DNA from: Acidovorax carolinensis
GTDB lineage: Bacteria; Pseudomonadota; Gammaproteobacteria; Burkholderiales; Burkholderiaceae_C
DNA length: 64,000 bases
Assembly (NCBI RefSeq): GCF_002157145.1
Contig: NZ_CP021361.1
Span: 806,001-870,000, forward strand
Direction of reading: 5' to 3'
A program made the translations under genes and the position numbers. Positions 16,827-25,179 of this stretch are shown in pieces (position 1 is the stretch's first letter; each line of letters starts with the position of its first letter). Under the pieces are notes generated by a model. The model was not told the DNA's origin, made no database searches, and saw nothing but the letters and a program-made list of their open reading frames with translations.

Positions 16827-18691
16827 TGTTCCGGATTGTCCGGCAAACCTTGAGTTGCGGGGGCATCGGTGGGCGCGGACGCACCGGCCTGGCGCTCCTG
16901 TCGTTCCTTGGCCATCTGCTCGGCCAGCTGGTTGCGCCCTTCGCGCGCCACGGCAATCATCCTGGCGCGGTCTTTGTGGTGGGGGTACATGCGGTCGGCC
17001 AGCGCAATGTTGTGTGTGCGAAAGCGCTGCGTGATGTCCTGCGCCTCGGTGGGGGGCAGGCCCATGAGTTCAAGCACGCTGCGGGCGCTCAGCAGGCTCG
17101 ACTCGAACAATTCACGCTGCACATTCGTCACGCCCAGGTCGCGCAACGCGTTCCAGTGCGTCAGGTCGCGTGCGCGGGCCACCACGGCCAGCTGGGGGAA
17201 ATGCTTGCGCGCCAGCGCCACGATCTTGAGCGACTGCTCGGGGTCGTCCACCGCCACCACCAGTACGCGGGCCTGGCCGGCGCCGGCCATGCGCAGCAGG
17301 TCGAGCCGGGTGGCGTCGCCATAGAAGACGCGGTAGCCAAAGGTGCGCGCCACTTCCAGAATCTCGACACTGTGGTCAAGCACCGTGGCGGGCACGCCCT
17401 GCGCCAGCATCACGCGGGCCACGATCTGGCCATAGCGGCCAAAGCCGGCGATGAGCACGGGCGCCTCCTGGGGCTCGCAAATCTCGGCCGCGGCGGGCGG
17501 CTGCTGGAGGGTGGCGAAGCGGCGCAGCAGCAGCCGGTCGAGCAGCACCAGCAGCAGCGGGCTCAGCAGCATGGACAGCGCCACTGCGCCAATCAGCAGC
17601 GAGGCGGTTTCAAATGCCAGCACGCGGGCGCCCGCGGCCGCCTGGAACACCACAAACGCAAACTCACCACCCTGGGCCAGCAGCAGCGTGAACACCGGCC
17701 GCTCCTGGTAAGGAATCTGGGCCGCCCGCGCCAGCCCATAGATCACCACCGCTTTAACGGCAAGAAAACCCAGCACGAGGGCGGCCATCTGCCAGGGCGA
17801 GCGCATCAGCACGCCAAAGTCGATGCTCATGCCCACGGCGATGAAGAACAGCCCCAGCAGCAGGCCCTTGAAGGGCTCGATGTCGGCTTCGAGCTCGCGG
17901 CGGTATTCGCTGTCGGCCAGCAGCACGCCGGCCAGAAAGGCGCCCAGCGCCATCGACAGCCCCACCAGCACCATCAGGTATGCAATGGCCACCACCAGCA
18001 GCAGGGCGGCGGCGGTGAAGATTTCGGGGGTTTTGCTTTTGGCGATCCAGCGCAGCAGCGGGCGCAGCAGCAACCGGCCCCCCAGCACAATGGCGCCGAT
18101 CACGCCGACGATCTTGAGCGCTTCTACCGCAAGCTCGCCGGCGCCCAGTTCGGCGCCCTGGCCGATGGCAGCGGCGCCCAGCAGTGGCAGCAGGGCCAGG
18201 ATGGGAATGGCTGCCACGTCCTGGAACAGCAAGATGGAAAACGCCGCCTGCCCGCTGCTGGTGCGCAGCAGATTGCGCTCGGACAGCGATTGCAGCGCGA
18301 TGGCCGTGGACGAAAGCGCCAGCCCCAGCGCGCCCACCAGGCTGATGCGCCAGGGCAGCCCCGCCAGCCAGCCCAGCGCAAACAAAGCGGCGGCACAGCC
18401 CAGCACCTGCGCCGAACCCAGACCAAAAATGGGCCGACGCAGGCTCCACAGGCGGCTGGGTTGCAGTTCCAGCCCCACGAGGAACAGCATCAGCACCACG
18501 CCGAACTCGGCAAAGTGCAGGATGTCCTGCACATTGCTGACCAGCGCCAGGCCCCAGGGTCCGATGGCAATGCCCGCCGCCAGATAGCCAATGATGGCGC
18601 CCAGCCCCAGGGCCTTGGCAATGGGCACGGCCAGCACCGCCGCGCCCAGGTACAGAAAGCCGTAGGTGAGCCAGGTGGGTGCGTGTTCCAT
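16820..18691 (-). CDS. Monovalent cation:proton antiporter, CPA2 family (KefB/YbaL-like)
   Basis: A 623-residue inner-membrane antiporter with about 12 hydrophobic segments in the first 390 residues (Na+/H+ exchanger fold), then a cytoplasmic RCK/TrkA-N domain beginning VLIAGFGRYGQIVARV, and a charged tail. It is expected to export K+ or Na+ in exchange for protons under nucleotide or redox control. The start at MEHAPTWLTYGF is preferred to one 63 nt upstream because it begins immediately before the first membrane helix. KefB, KefC and YbaL cannot be separated here. Confidence 0.88.
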   Translation of the reverse strand: MEHAPTWLTYGFLYLGAAVLAVPIAKALGLGAIIGYLAAGIAIGPWGLALVSNVQDILHFAEFGVVLMLFLVGLELQPSRLWSLRRPIFGLGSAQVLGCAAALFALGWLAGLPWRISLVGALGLALSSTAIALQSLSERNLLRTSSGQAAFSILLFQDVAAIPILALLPLLGAAAIGQGAELGAGELAVEALKIVGVIGAIVLGGRLLLRPLLRWIAKSKTPEIFTAAALLLVVAIAYLMVLVGLSMALGAFLAGVLLADSEYRRELEADIEPFKGLLLGLFFIAVGMSIDFGVLMRSPWQMAALVLGFLAVKAVVIYGLARAAQIPYQERPVFTLLLAQGGEFAFVVFQAAAGARVLAFETASLLIGAVALSMLLSPLLLVLLDRLLLRRFATLQQPPAAAEICEPQEAPVLIAGFGRYGQIVARVMLAQGVPATVLDHSVEILEVARTFGYRVFYGDATRLDLLRMAGAGQARVLVVAVDDPEQSLKIVALARKHFPQLAVVARARDLTHWNALRDLGVTNVQRELFESSLLSARSVLELMGLPPTEAQDITQRFRTHNIALADRMYPHHKDRARMIAVAREGRNQLAEQMAKERQERQAGASAPTDAPATQGLPDNPEQK

Positions 18692-18763
18692 GGGATGTGA
18701 GCGTAGGCGGGGGAGGCGGCCTGCCAGCGGCGGGCGTGGCGCCGATTCTGGCACTGCTTTCGG

Positions 18764-18822
18764 TTGCTATATCGTTGATAGCTTGTGGCGCTTTATCCAT
18801 AAGCGCGGGCACGCATTATTGT
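18764..18822 (+). repeat. Palindromic repeat copy with an exact core
   Basis: The 19-base core GCGCTTTATCCATAAGCGC is at 18788-18806, preceded by TTGATAGCTTGTG. It lies in the 199-bp intergenic region between the divergent antiporter and LysE-family genes. Confidence 0.8.
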
Positions 18823-18890
18823 TCGTATTCAATGGGTTGGCCGTCCGGTTGCTAAGATGATTGCCCTTCTTGTGTGGGGCTTTTTTTCTC

Positions 18891-19529
18891 ATGGACTTGC
18901 AGACCTGGCTGGCTTTTTTTGCGGCGTCTTGCCTGATCGCGGTGTCGCCGGGTTCGGGGGCGGTGCTGTCGATGAGCCACGGACTTTCATACGGCGTGCG
19001 CAAGACCGGGGCCACCATCGCCGGGCTGCAGCTGGGGCTGCTGCTGATCTTGCTGATTGCCGGCGCGGGCGTGGGCTCGCTGTTGCTGGCCTCCGAAGTG
19101 GCTTTCAGCGTGGTGAAGGTGCTGGGCGCCTGCTATCTCATCTATGTGGGCTGGAGCCAATGGCGCGCGGGCGCCACCTCGCCCATTCAGGGGGACGACG
19201 CGGCACCGGCCGGCCCCTGGCAAAAGCGCTTTCTCACGGGTTTTCTGACCAACGCCACCAACCCCAAGGGCATCATCTTCATGGTGGCCGTGCTGCCCCA
19301 GTTCATGACCGAGGGCCGTCCGCTGTGGATGCAGCTGGTGGTGATGGCCGCCACCACGGTGGCGGTGGACGTGACGGTGATGCACGGCTACGCTGCCGGG
19401 GCCAGCGCATTGCGCCGCCTGATGCGCAGCGCCAGCGCCGTGCGCACGCAAAACCGCGTGTTTGGCGGCCTGCTGATGGCGGTGGGTGCGGGGCTGTTCT
19501 TTGTCAAGCGCGGCGGGCAGCATGCCTGA
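18891..19529 (+). CDS. LysE/RhtB family amino-acid exporter
   Basis: A 212-residue inner-membrane protein with six hydrophobic segments. The N-terminal signature SPGSGAVLSMSHGLSYG (about 20-36) and the internal NATNPKGIIFM are characteristic of the LysE/RhtB translocator family, which exports amino acids or homoserine lactones. The start MDLQTWLAFF is chosen over an in-frame ATG 30 nt upstream because it matches family N-termini. The substrate is not predictable. Confidence 0.88.
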   Translation: MDLQTWLAFFAASCLIAVSPGSGAVLSMSHGLSYGVRKTGATIAGLQLGLLLILLIAGAGVGSLLLASEVAFSVVKVLGACYLIYVGWSQWRAGATSPIQGDDAAPAGPWQKRFLTGFLTNATNPKGIIFMVAVLPQFMTEGRPLWMQLVVMAATTVAVDVTVMHGYAAGASALRRLMRSASAVRTQNRVFGGLLMAVGAGLFFVKRGGQHA

Positions 19530-19545
19530 GGTGGCAGTTGCTTTG

Positions 19546-19594
19546 ATTTTGATAGCTGCTTGCGCCTGATGCATAAGCTCTAGCGGCATTTTTC
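19546..19594 (+). repeat. Diverged palindromic repeat copy
   Basis: TGATAGCTGCTTGCGCC followed by TGATGCATAAGCTCTAGCGG matches the repeat family with several differences in the right arm. It lies 17 bp after the exporter stop codon and before the ParA gene. Confidence 0.6.
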
Positions 19595-19635
19595 ATTCAA
19601 ATTTCGTTCGACGGTTGATTCCGGGAGGTTGTGTC

Positions 19636-20253
19636 ATGCCAGTGGTCGTTGTTGCCAATCCCAAGGGCGGCGTGGGAAAGTCCACGCTGTCCACCAACGT
19701 GGCCGGGTATTACGCCCGCCAGGGGCACCCGGTGATCCTGGGTGACACCGATCGCCAGCAGTCCGCGCGCCTGTGGCTGGGCCTGCGCCCGCCCGCCGCC
19801 CGCCCCATTGGCGTCTGGGAAGCCAGTGCCGACGAGATTGCCAAGCCGCCCAAGGGCAGCACGCATGCGGTGCTCGACACCCCGGCGGGCCTGCATGGCC
19901 GGCGCCTGAACGATGTGCTCAAGCTGGCCGACCGCATCATCGTGCCGCTGCAGCCCAGCGTGTTCGACATCTTTGCCACGCGCGCCTTTCTGGACCAGCT
20001 GGCCGCACACCGGCACGCCGCGGGCGTGCAGGTGGGCATTGTGGGCATGCGGGTGGACGCGCGCACCAAGGCCGCCGAGCACCTGCACCACTTCGTGGAC
20101 AGCCTGGGTTTCCCGGTGCTGGGCTATCTGCGCGACACGCAGAACTATGTGCACCTGGCAGCCCACGGTCTCACGCTGTTCGACGTGGCGCCCGCGCGCG
20201 TGGCGCGCGATCTGGAGCAGTGGCAGGGGATCTGTTCCTGGCTGGATGCCTGA
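19636..20253 (+). CDS. Orphan ParA/MinD-type ATPase
   Basis: A 205-residue deviant Walker ATPase with P-loop KGGVGKST (10-17), a GDTDRQQSA segment and the LDTPAG Walker B region. GGGAGG lies 7 nt before the ATG. No parB-like gene or obvious parS sites are adjacent and the neighbours are unrelated, so this is an isolated ParA homologue rather than the chromosome-partition pair. It may position some other cell component. An 11-bp tandem repeat (CAACCGGTGGG twice) lies immediately downstream. Confidence 0.85.
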   Translation: MPVVVVANPKGGVGKSTLSTNVAGYYARQGHPVILGDTDRQQSARLWLGLRPPAARPIGVWEASADEIAKPPKGSTHAVLDTPAGLHGRRLNDVLKLADRIIVPLQPSVFDIFATRAFLDQLAAHRHAAGVQVGIVGMRVDARTKAAEHLHHFVDSLGFPVLGYLRDTQNYVHLAAHGLTLFDVAPARVARDLEQWQGICSWLDA

Positions 20254-20348
20254 TTGACAACCGGTGGGCAACCGGTGGGCAGCAGGGGACGGCGCTGCTG
20301 TCACCCGCCTGACAGGCCTTGTGCGGGCAGCGGCGCACCATTGCCCGC

Positions 20349-20813
20349 ATGAAAACCTTTCACTCCTACTCTGAAGTCAGCGCCTGCGTGGGCCAGGAAG
20401 TCGCCGTGACCGACTGGATCACTGTCACGCAGGAACAGGTCAACCTGTTTGCCCAGGCCACGGGGGACCAGCAGTGGATCCATGTGGACCCCGAGCGCGC
20501 CAAGGCCGGGCCATTTGGCGGGCCCATTGCCCATGGCTTTCTCACGCTGTCGCTGATTCCGCGCTTTTTCGAGAGCGGAATGCGCATCGAAGGCGCCCGG
20601 ATGGGGGTGAACTACGGACTGAACCGGGTGCGCTTCACGGCACCCGTGCCCGTGGGCAGCCGCCTGCGCGCGCGGCTGCTGCTGCAAGCCACCGAACCCC
20701 TGGCGCCCGAGGGGCTGCAGATGACCTGGCTGGTGACGGTGGAACGCGAGGGCAGCGACAAGCCGGTGTGCGTGGCCGAATCGCTGGCGCGCAGTTACGG
20801 CGCTGCGCCCTGA
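20349..20813 (+). CDS. MaoC family dehydratase
   Basis: A 154-residue single hot-dog protein with the hydratase-2 signature: FAQATGDQQWIHVDPERA (about 37-54) containing the catalytic Asp/His pair, then GGPIAHGFLTLSL. It is predicted to be an (R)-specific enoyl-CoA hydratase. The start MKTFHSYSEV was chosen because it fits family length. It stands alone, so its pathway is unknown. Confidence 0.87.
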   Translation: MKTFHSYSEVSACVGQEVAVTDWITVTQEQVNLFAQATGDQQWIHVDPERAKAGPFGGPIAHGFLTLSLIPRFFESGMRIEGARMGVNYGLNRVRFTAPVPVGSRLRARLLLQATEPLAPEGLQMTWLVTVEREGSDKPVCVAESLARSYGAAP

Positions 20814-20844
20814 AGCGCGTTCAGCCCGTTGCGGTTTCAGCGTC

Positions 20845-21153
20845 TCACTGGTCGCCGCGGTCCAGTGCGCTGGATGGTGCCGCGGGCATTCCACCGGGCA
20901 GCCACGCGCCGGAGGAGGTGACGCCCAGCGGCGCCGGGGCGTTGTACCACTCGCCATCACGGGGCACCGTGCCCGCCTTGCGGGATGCCACCAGATCTGC
21001 GATCACGGCTTCGCGGGTCAGCGCGCCGGGGGTCTCGGTCATGGTGAGGGGGAGGCTGGAGCCGTCGCCATCACGGGGCAGTGGAGAGTCCGCCTGGGCG
21101 GCAATGGCGCTCAAGGCCAGGGCGGCGACGGCCAGGGTGCGGTAGGTGGTCAT
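20845..21153 (-). CDS. DUF4148 domain-containing periplasmic protein
   Basis: A 102-residue secreted protein with a cleavable signal peptide (MTTYRTLAVAALALS, cleavage near AQA-D) and the short DUF4148 motif LTREAVIADLVASRKAGTVP. The family is expanded in Burkholderiales and has no known function. The upstream in-frame start is rejected because it would bury the signal peptide. PLPRDGDGSSLPLT and VPRDGEWYN share an internal PRDG motif. Confidence 0.8.
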   Translation of the reverse strand: MTTYRTLAVAALALSAIAAQADSPLPRDGDGSSLPLTMTETPGALTREAVIADLVASRKAGTVPRDGEWYNAPAPLGVTSSGAWLPGGMPAAPSSALDRGDQ

Positions 21154-21373
21154 GATGATTCCTTCAAACAGTCGGAGCAGTGCCATTTCCTCAGGATCTG
21201 TCCGGGTGTCTTGGCACCGGTCTTGTCCTGTGTCGGTGAGTGCTTGCAAGGGTTTCGCTCATCGATGGAACGGACTTTATCGAGGGTAATCCCGTGGAAA
21301 AAGAGCCGCGCTGGCAATGAATAATTCGTGAAACTGGAACAATCGAGCCATTGGAAAACATTTATTTACCAAA

Positions 21374-22309
21374 ATGGACAGATTGTTGACCATGCGTGTT
21401 TTCCAGGCCGTCGTCGAGGAGGGCGGCTTTGCCGCGGCGGCACGGTCGATGGAGTTATCGCCGCCCGTGGTCACCAGGCTGGTGGCCGACCTGGAACAGC
21501 ACCTGGGCACGCGCCTGTTGCAGCGCACCACCCGCAAGCTGGCACTGACCGACGCCGGAGAGTCCTATCTGCTGCGGGTGCGCGCCATCCTGCACGAAAT
21601 CGAAGACGCCGAGGCGGCCGCGGCAGCCAGCACCCGCGATTTGCGCGGCACCATTCGTGTGCTGGCTGCTCCGCTGCTGGCCACGCATTTTCTTGCGCCG
21701 ATGCTGGCGTCGTGGCATGCGCTTTATCCCAAGCTCATGCTCGATATCCTGGTAGACCCGTTCCCTGCGATGCGGGTGGACGAATTTGATGTCACTTTCA
21801 TGGTGGCGGGGGACGACTATGACGGCAACATCGTGGCCCGGCCCATGGCCCACTGGGAGGCTGTAGTCATTGCTGCACCGGGGTATCTGCAGCGCAAAGG
21901 CGTGCCTGCCGAGCCCGGCGATCTGCAGAACCACGAATACCTGCGTTATTCAGGCCAGCTGGTTCGGTCCCAGAGCGGCGCCGCGCGACGGTTGCGGCTG
22001 CAGCCCCTGCACGGCGCTGGTGCGGCGCAGGAGGTGAAGGTGCCCGTGGTATTGCAGTCCGTTAGCGCGGGCGTGCTGCTGCGCGCTGCGGTGGATGGCA
22101 TGGGTGTGGCGGTGATGTCGCGATTGCTGGCGGCTCCCTATCTGGCCAGCGGTGCACTGGTGCATGTGTTGCCCGACTGGATTTTTTCCCGCTACACGGT
22201 GTATGCCGCACTGCCGTCGCGTCGCATGATGCCGGCGCGCACCAAGGTGTTTCTCGATTTTGTGAGCGAGCGCTCACCGCGTCTGGCCTACGGGCACCCA
22301 GTGGACTGA
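21374..22309 (+). CDS. LysR family transcriptional regulator
   Basis: A 311-residue LysR regulator with an N-terminal winged helix (MRVFQAVVEEGGFAAAARSM) and an effector domain from about 90. It is divergent from the DUF4148 gene across 220 bp, which may be one of its targets. The subgroup resembles the many DhcR/CrgA-like LysR proteins of Burkholderiales; the effector is unknown. The ATG at 21374 lacks a strong ribosome-binding site but agrees with family starts. Confidence 0.88.
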   Translation: MDRLLTMRVFQAVVEEGGFAAAARSMELSPPVVTRLVADLEQHLGTRLLQRTTRKLALTDAGESYLLRVRAILHEIEDAEAAAAASTRDLRGTIRVLAAPLLATHFLAPMLASWHALYPKLMLDILVDPFPAMRVDEFDVTFMVAGDDYDGNIVARPMAHWEAVVIAAPGYLQRKGVPAEPGDLQNHEYLRYSGQLVRSQSGAARRLRLQPLHGAGAAQEVKVPVVLQSVSAGVLLRAAVDGMGVAVMSRLLAAPYLASGALVHVLPDWIFSRYTVYAALPSRRMMPARTKVFLDFVSERSPRLAYGHPVD

Positions 22310-22322
22310 GAGTCGCAGGGCG

Positions 22323-22826
22323 TCAGAGCAACTGCTCCGCCGGGGTCGCGGCGGCCACGCCGGGCATGCCAAAACTGTTCTGGCGCCAAGCCTCAAAGAC
22401 GGTGACGGCCACCGCGTTGGACAGGTTCAGGCTGCGTTGCCCGGCCACCATGGGCAGGCGTACGCGCTGCGCGGGCGGGAAGGTTTCGCGCAACTCGGGG
22501 GGAAGACCCCGCGTCTCCGCCCCGAAAATCAGCCAGTCGCCGGGGAGAAAGCAGGTGTCGTAGACGCTGTGGCTGCCGTGCGTGGTCAGGGCAAACATGC
22601 GCGTCGGATCGGGCTGAGCGGTGCGTAGAAAGGCCGTCCATCCCGGATGCCGTTGCACCTGCGTGTATTCGTGATAGTCCAGCCCGGCGCGGCGCATCAG
22701 CCGGTCTTCCATGGAGAAACCCAGCGGCTCGATCAGGTGCAGCGTGCAGCCCGTGTTGGCCGCCAGGCGAATCACGTTGCCGGTGTTGGGCGGTATCTCG
22801 GGTTCGACCAGAACGATTTGGAACAT
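22323..22826 (-). CDS. trmL: tRNA (cytidine(34)-2'-O)-methyltransferase
   Basis: A 167-residue SPOUT methyltransferase that methylates the wobble C/U34 ribose of tRNA-Leu isoacceptors. Family motifs are EPEIPPNTGNVIRLAANTG at the N-terminus, FGAETRGLP and the C-terminal knot RSLNLSNAVAVTVFEAWRQ. The length is normal for the minimal TrmL family. It lies downstream of comF, with 60 nt between them. Confidence 0.92.
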   Translation of the reverse strand: MFQIVLVEPEIPPNTGNVIRLAANTGCTLHLIEPLGFSMEDRLMRRAGLDYHEYTQVQRHPGWTAFLRTAQPDPTRMFALTTHGSHSVYDTCFLPGDWLIFGAETRGLPPELRETFPPAQRVRLPMVAGQRSLNLSNAVAVTVFEAWRQNSFGMPGVAAATPAEQLL

Positions 22827-22886
22827 GGCGCGTATTGTCGTGCGGGCATCCGGACCTGTGCAGCGCCGTCGTAAACAAAGGTTTCT

Positions 22887-23609
22887 TCAGTTCAATTCGG
22901 TGCGAGCCACCACTATGGCCGTGATATGCGCGGCACCGGCCTCGCGCAGTGCCTGGGCTGCGGCATTCAGCGTGGCGCCGGTGGTCATGACATCGTCCAC
23001 CACAACGATGCGTTGCCCCCGCACGGAGGCGGCGCGGTGCGGCTCGATGGCAAACGCGCTCTGCAGGTTGCGCAGGCGCTGGCTGCGGGGCAGGCCACTT
23101 TGCGCCTCGGTGGCGCGCAGCCGCAGCAGCAGGGTGGCGTCCATCTTGGGGCCGGCGATGTGGCGGGCCAGCAGGGCGGCCTGGTTGAAACCGCGCTGCT
23201 GGAGCCGTTCACGCGAAAGCGGCACCGGAAGCACGCGGTCGGCGGCGTCCAGCGCCGGTTCCACCCAGGGCGTGCTGCGCAGCAGCGTGGCCAGCGCCTT
23301 GGCCCAGCCGGGATCGCTGCGGAACTTGAATTCGGCGATGGCTCCGGCCCATGGGTAACCGTAGTCCACCGCCGCAAAGCAGGCGTCCAGGCCAGGCGGC
23401 TCGCGCAGGCAGGCGCCGCATTCCGAGACGCCTTCAGGCACCACCAAGGCGCAGCGCGTGCAGCGCGCGCGGGGTTGCGCAAAACGGGCGGCGCAGCCGT
23501 CGCAGACGCGCCGGGCCGGCCAGGCGTGGCACACGGCACACTGGCTCGGCAGGCGGTCGACCAGCGCACCGATGCGCCGTGATGTCCCTGCCAGCATCTT
23601 GTAAAGCAT
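22887..23609 (-). CDS. comF: ComF family phosphoribosyltransferase-like protein
   Basis: A 240-residue ComF-type protein with an N-terminal cysteine cluster (CAVCHAWPARRVCDGC and CTRC...CGAC, about 23-67) likely to bind zinc, and a C-terminal type I PRTase fold with RIVVVDDVMTTGATL. RLQQRGFNQAALLA is the second family motif. ComF/GntX proteins are linked to DNA uptake or nucleotide handling. It is divergent from the BioC-like gene with only 35 bp between starts. Confidence 0.9.
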   Translation of the reverse strand: MLYKMLAGTSRRIGALVDRLPSQCAVCHAWPARRVCDGCAARFAQPRARCTRCALVVPEGVSECGACLREPPGLDACFAAVDYGYPWAGAIAEFKFRSDPGWAKALATLLRSTPWVEPALDAADRVLPVPLSRERLQQRGFNQAALLARHIAGPKMDATLLLRLRATEAQSGLPRSQRLRNLQSAFAIEPHRAASVRGQRIVVVDDVMTTGATLNAAAQALREAGAAHITAIVVARTELN

Positions 23610-23644
23610 TCCATCAATATACTTGCCCGCCCTTCTTTGCAGCT

Positions 23645-24547
23645 ATGTCCACCGAGCATCCTCCCACCATCGATCCCGTTGCTGCCGCCCGCTGGCACGC
23701 CGCAGCACCTGCCCAATCGCCCTGGCTGCATGAAGAGGTGGCCCGGCGCATGGACGACCGCCTGCAGTGGATTCGCCACGTTCCCGCAGCCTGGTGCCAC
23801 TGGGACGCGGTGCGCGGCGGGCTGCAAGGCCACGCCCTGGTCAGTGCCCGTTATCCCCAGGCGCTTTGTCAGGTGACGGAAACATCTCCGCACTGTTTGC
23901 CGGTGGCGATGCAGGCGCTGACCCGGCCATGGTGGAGCCCGGCGCGGTGGAGTGCAGGGCGCCCGCGGTTCGGCTTGCCGGAGGACGGGAGCGTGCAGAT
24001 GCTCTGGGCCAACATGGCACTGCACATGGCGAGCGACCCCCAGGCCCTCATCGCCCAATGGCATCGCGCGCTGGCGGTGGATGGTTATCTGATGTTCTCG
24101 TGCCTTGGGCCCGACACCGTGAAAGAACTGCACGCGGTGTATGCAGCGCTCGGCTGGCCACCCGCAGGGCAGTCCTTTACCGACATGCACGACTGGGGCG
24201 ACATGCTGGTGCACGCAGGTTTTGCCGAGCCCGTGATGGACATGGAGCGCATCCGGCTGACCTTTGCCACGCCGCAGCGCCTGCTGCAGGAACTGGCGGA
24301 GCTGGGGTGCAATCTGCATCCCCAGCGCTTCCCGGCGTTGCGCGGACGCCACTGGCGCAGCCGCCTTCACGAAGTTTTACAGGACAAGCTGGGTGATCCG
24401 GAACACGATGGACAACTGGCGCTAACGTTCGAAATCATCTATGGCCACGCTTACAAGCCCAAGCCCAGAGTGCGGGTGAGCGCCAGCAGCGCGGTTTCCC
24501 TGCAAGACATGCGCGCAATGTTGCGAGAAGGCGGCGACAGGAGCTGA
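23645..24547 (+). CDS. BioC-like methyltransferase
   Basis: A 300-residue protein of the BioC type (malonyl-ACP O-methyltransferase of biotin synthesis). The post-motif segments QMLWANMALHMASDPQALI and DGYLMFSCLGPDT align with the BioC consensus. The SAM-binding glycine motif I (LDxGxGxG) is not visible; the equivalent position reads HWDAVRGGLQGHALV. The adjacent comF resembles the bio/comF neighbourhoods of other proteobacteria. Whether it is an active methyltransferase is uncertain. Confidence 0.72.
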   Translation: MSTEHPPTIDPVAAARWHAAAPAQSPWLHEEVARRMDDRLQWIRHVPAAWCHWDAVRGGLQGHALVSARYPQALCQVTETSPHCLPVAMQALTRPWWSPARWSAGRPRFGLPEDGSVQMLWANMALHMASDPQALIAQWHRALAVDGYLMFSCLGPDTVKELHAVYAALGWPPAGQSFTDMHDWGDMLVHAGFAEPVMDMERIRLTFATPQRLLQELAELGCNLHPQRFPALRGRHWRSRLHEVLQDKLGDPEHDGQLALTFEIIYGHAYKPKPRVRVSASSAVSLQDMRAMLREGGDRS

Positions 24548-24659
24548 GTCGTAACGTCTTGTCAATGACGTGGGACAAGGAGCGCTACAATTCCCGACGA
24601 TTGAGAGTTGGGTACCTTCGCACTGCATCAGTGCAGTGGTCGTTTGCAAGGCTTTTGCG

Positions 24660-25121
24660 TTGACTAGTCTGATTTTTCGCTTTGCCACGGTGTCGGGCCA
24701 GCGTATTGACTGGCAGCTGGCCCGTAATGGCTCGGTTGCATACGCGCGGATGGGGTTGTGCGCCTTGTCTTTGGCAATGGCCCTTCTTTTCTGGATGACT
24801 GGCGGCCGGTGGGACATGCCTTTTGCCTGGCTGGTCATCGTCGCCGTGGGATTGGGATTCGCCAGGTACGGGCGCCATGCGGCGGATGGCGAGAGGATTT
24901 CGCTACAAGGGTCGCGCCTGGTGGTGGAGAGGGAGACGGCAGGCAGGCTGGAGCGCGCTGAATTTGACCGGAGCCGGGTTCGTGTTGAGCCCAAAACCGG
25001 ACACCGGTCGCTGATCACGCTGTCTGCGCAGGGTCGCTCGGTGGAGGTGGGGCGCTTCGTGCGCCCCGAGCTTCGCCCGGCCCTGGCATCGGAGATTCGC
25101 AGGGCCTTGCGCGCTGCCTGA
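24660..25121 (+). CDS. DUF2244 family membrane protein
   Basis: A predicted inner-membrane protein of about 153 residues with two hydrophobic segments (about 31-47 and 50-65), flanked by DUF2244-type sequence (DWQLARNGS near the N-terminus and a soluble C-terminal domain). The start is uncertain: a TTG at 24660 gives LTSLIFRFATV, while the frame stays open to a GTG at 24570. It lies directly upstream of the cytochrome oxidase operon, where DUF2244 genes are often found. A small CACTGCA/TGCAGTG hairpin lies in its leader near 24620. Confidence 0.7.
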   Translation: MTSLIFRFATVSGQRIDWQLARNGSVAYARMGLCALSLAMALLFWMTGGRWDMPFAWLVIVAVGLGFARYGRHAADGERISLQGSRLVVERETAGRLERAEFDRSRVRVEPKTGHRSLITLSAQGRSVEVGRFVRPELRPALASEIRRALRAA

Positions 25122-25179
25122 CCCCGCGCAGGTGCGCCAAGTGATTGGTTAAATTGAGGCTTAGAAGTAAGTGAGAACT

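Noticed and set aside
16826..18700. Open frame of 624 codons on the plus strand
   Set aside because: It mirrors the antiporter gene; Gln- and His-rich sequence without domains.
20258..20285. Tandem 11-bp repeat after the ParA gene as a possible parS or iteron
   Set aside because: Only two copies and no palindrome; probably a chance duplication.
24559..24591. TTGTCA and TACAAT as promoter of the DUF2244-oxidase block
   Set aside because: Spacing of 21 bp is too long to call with confidence.
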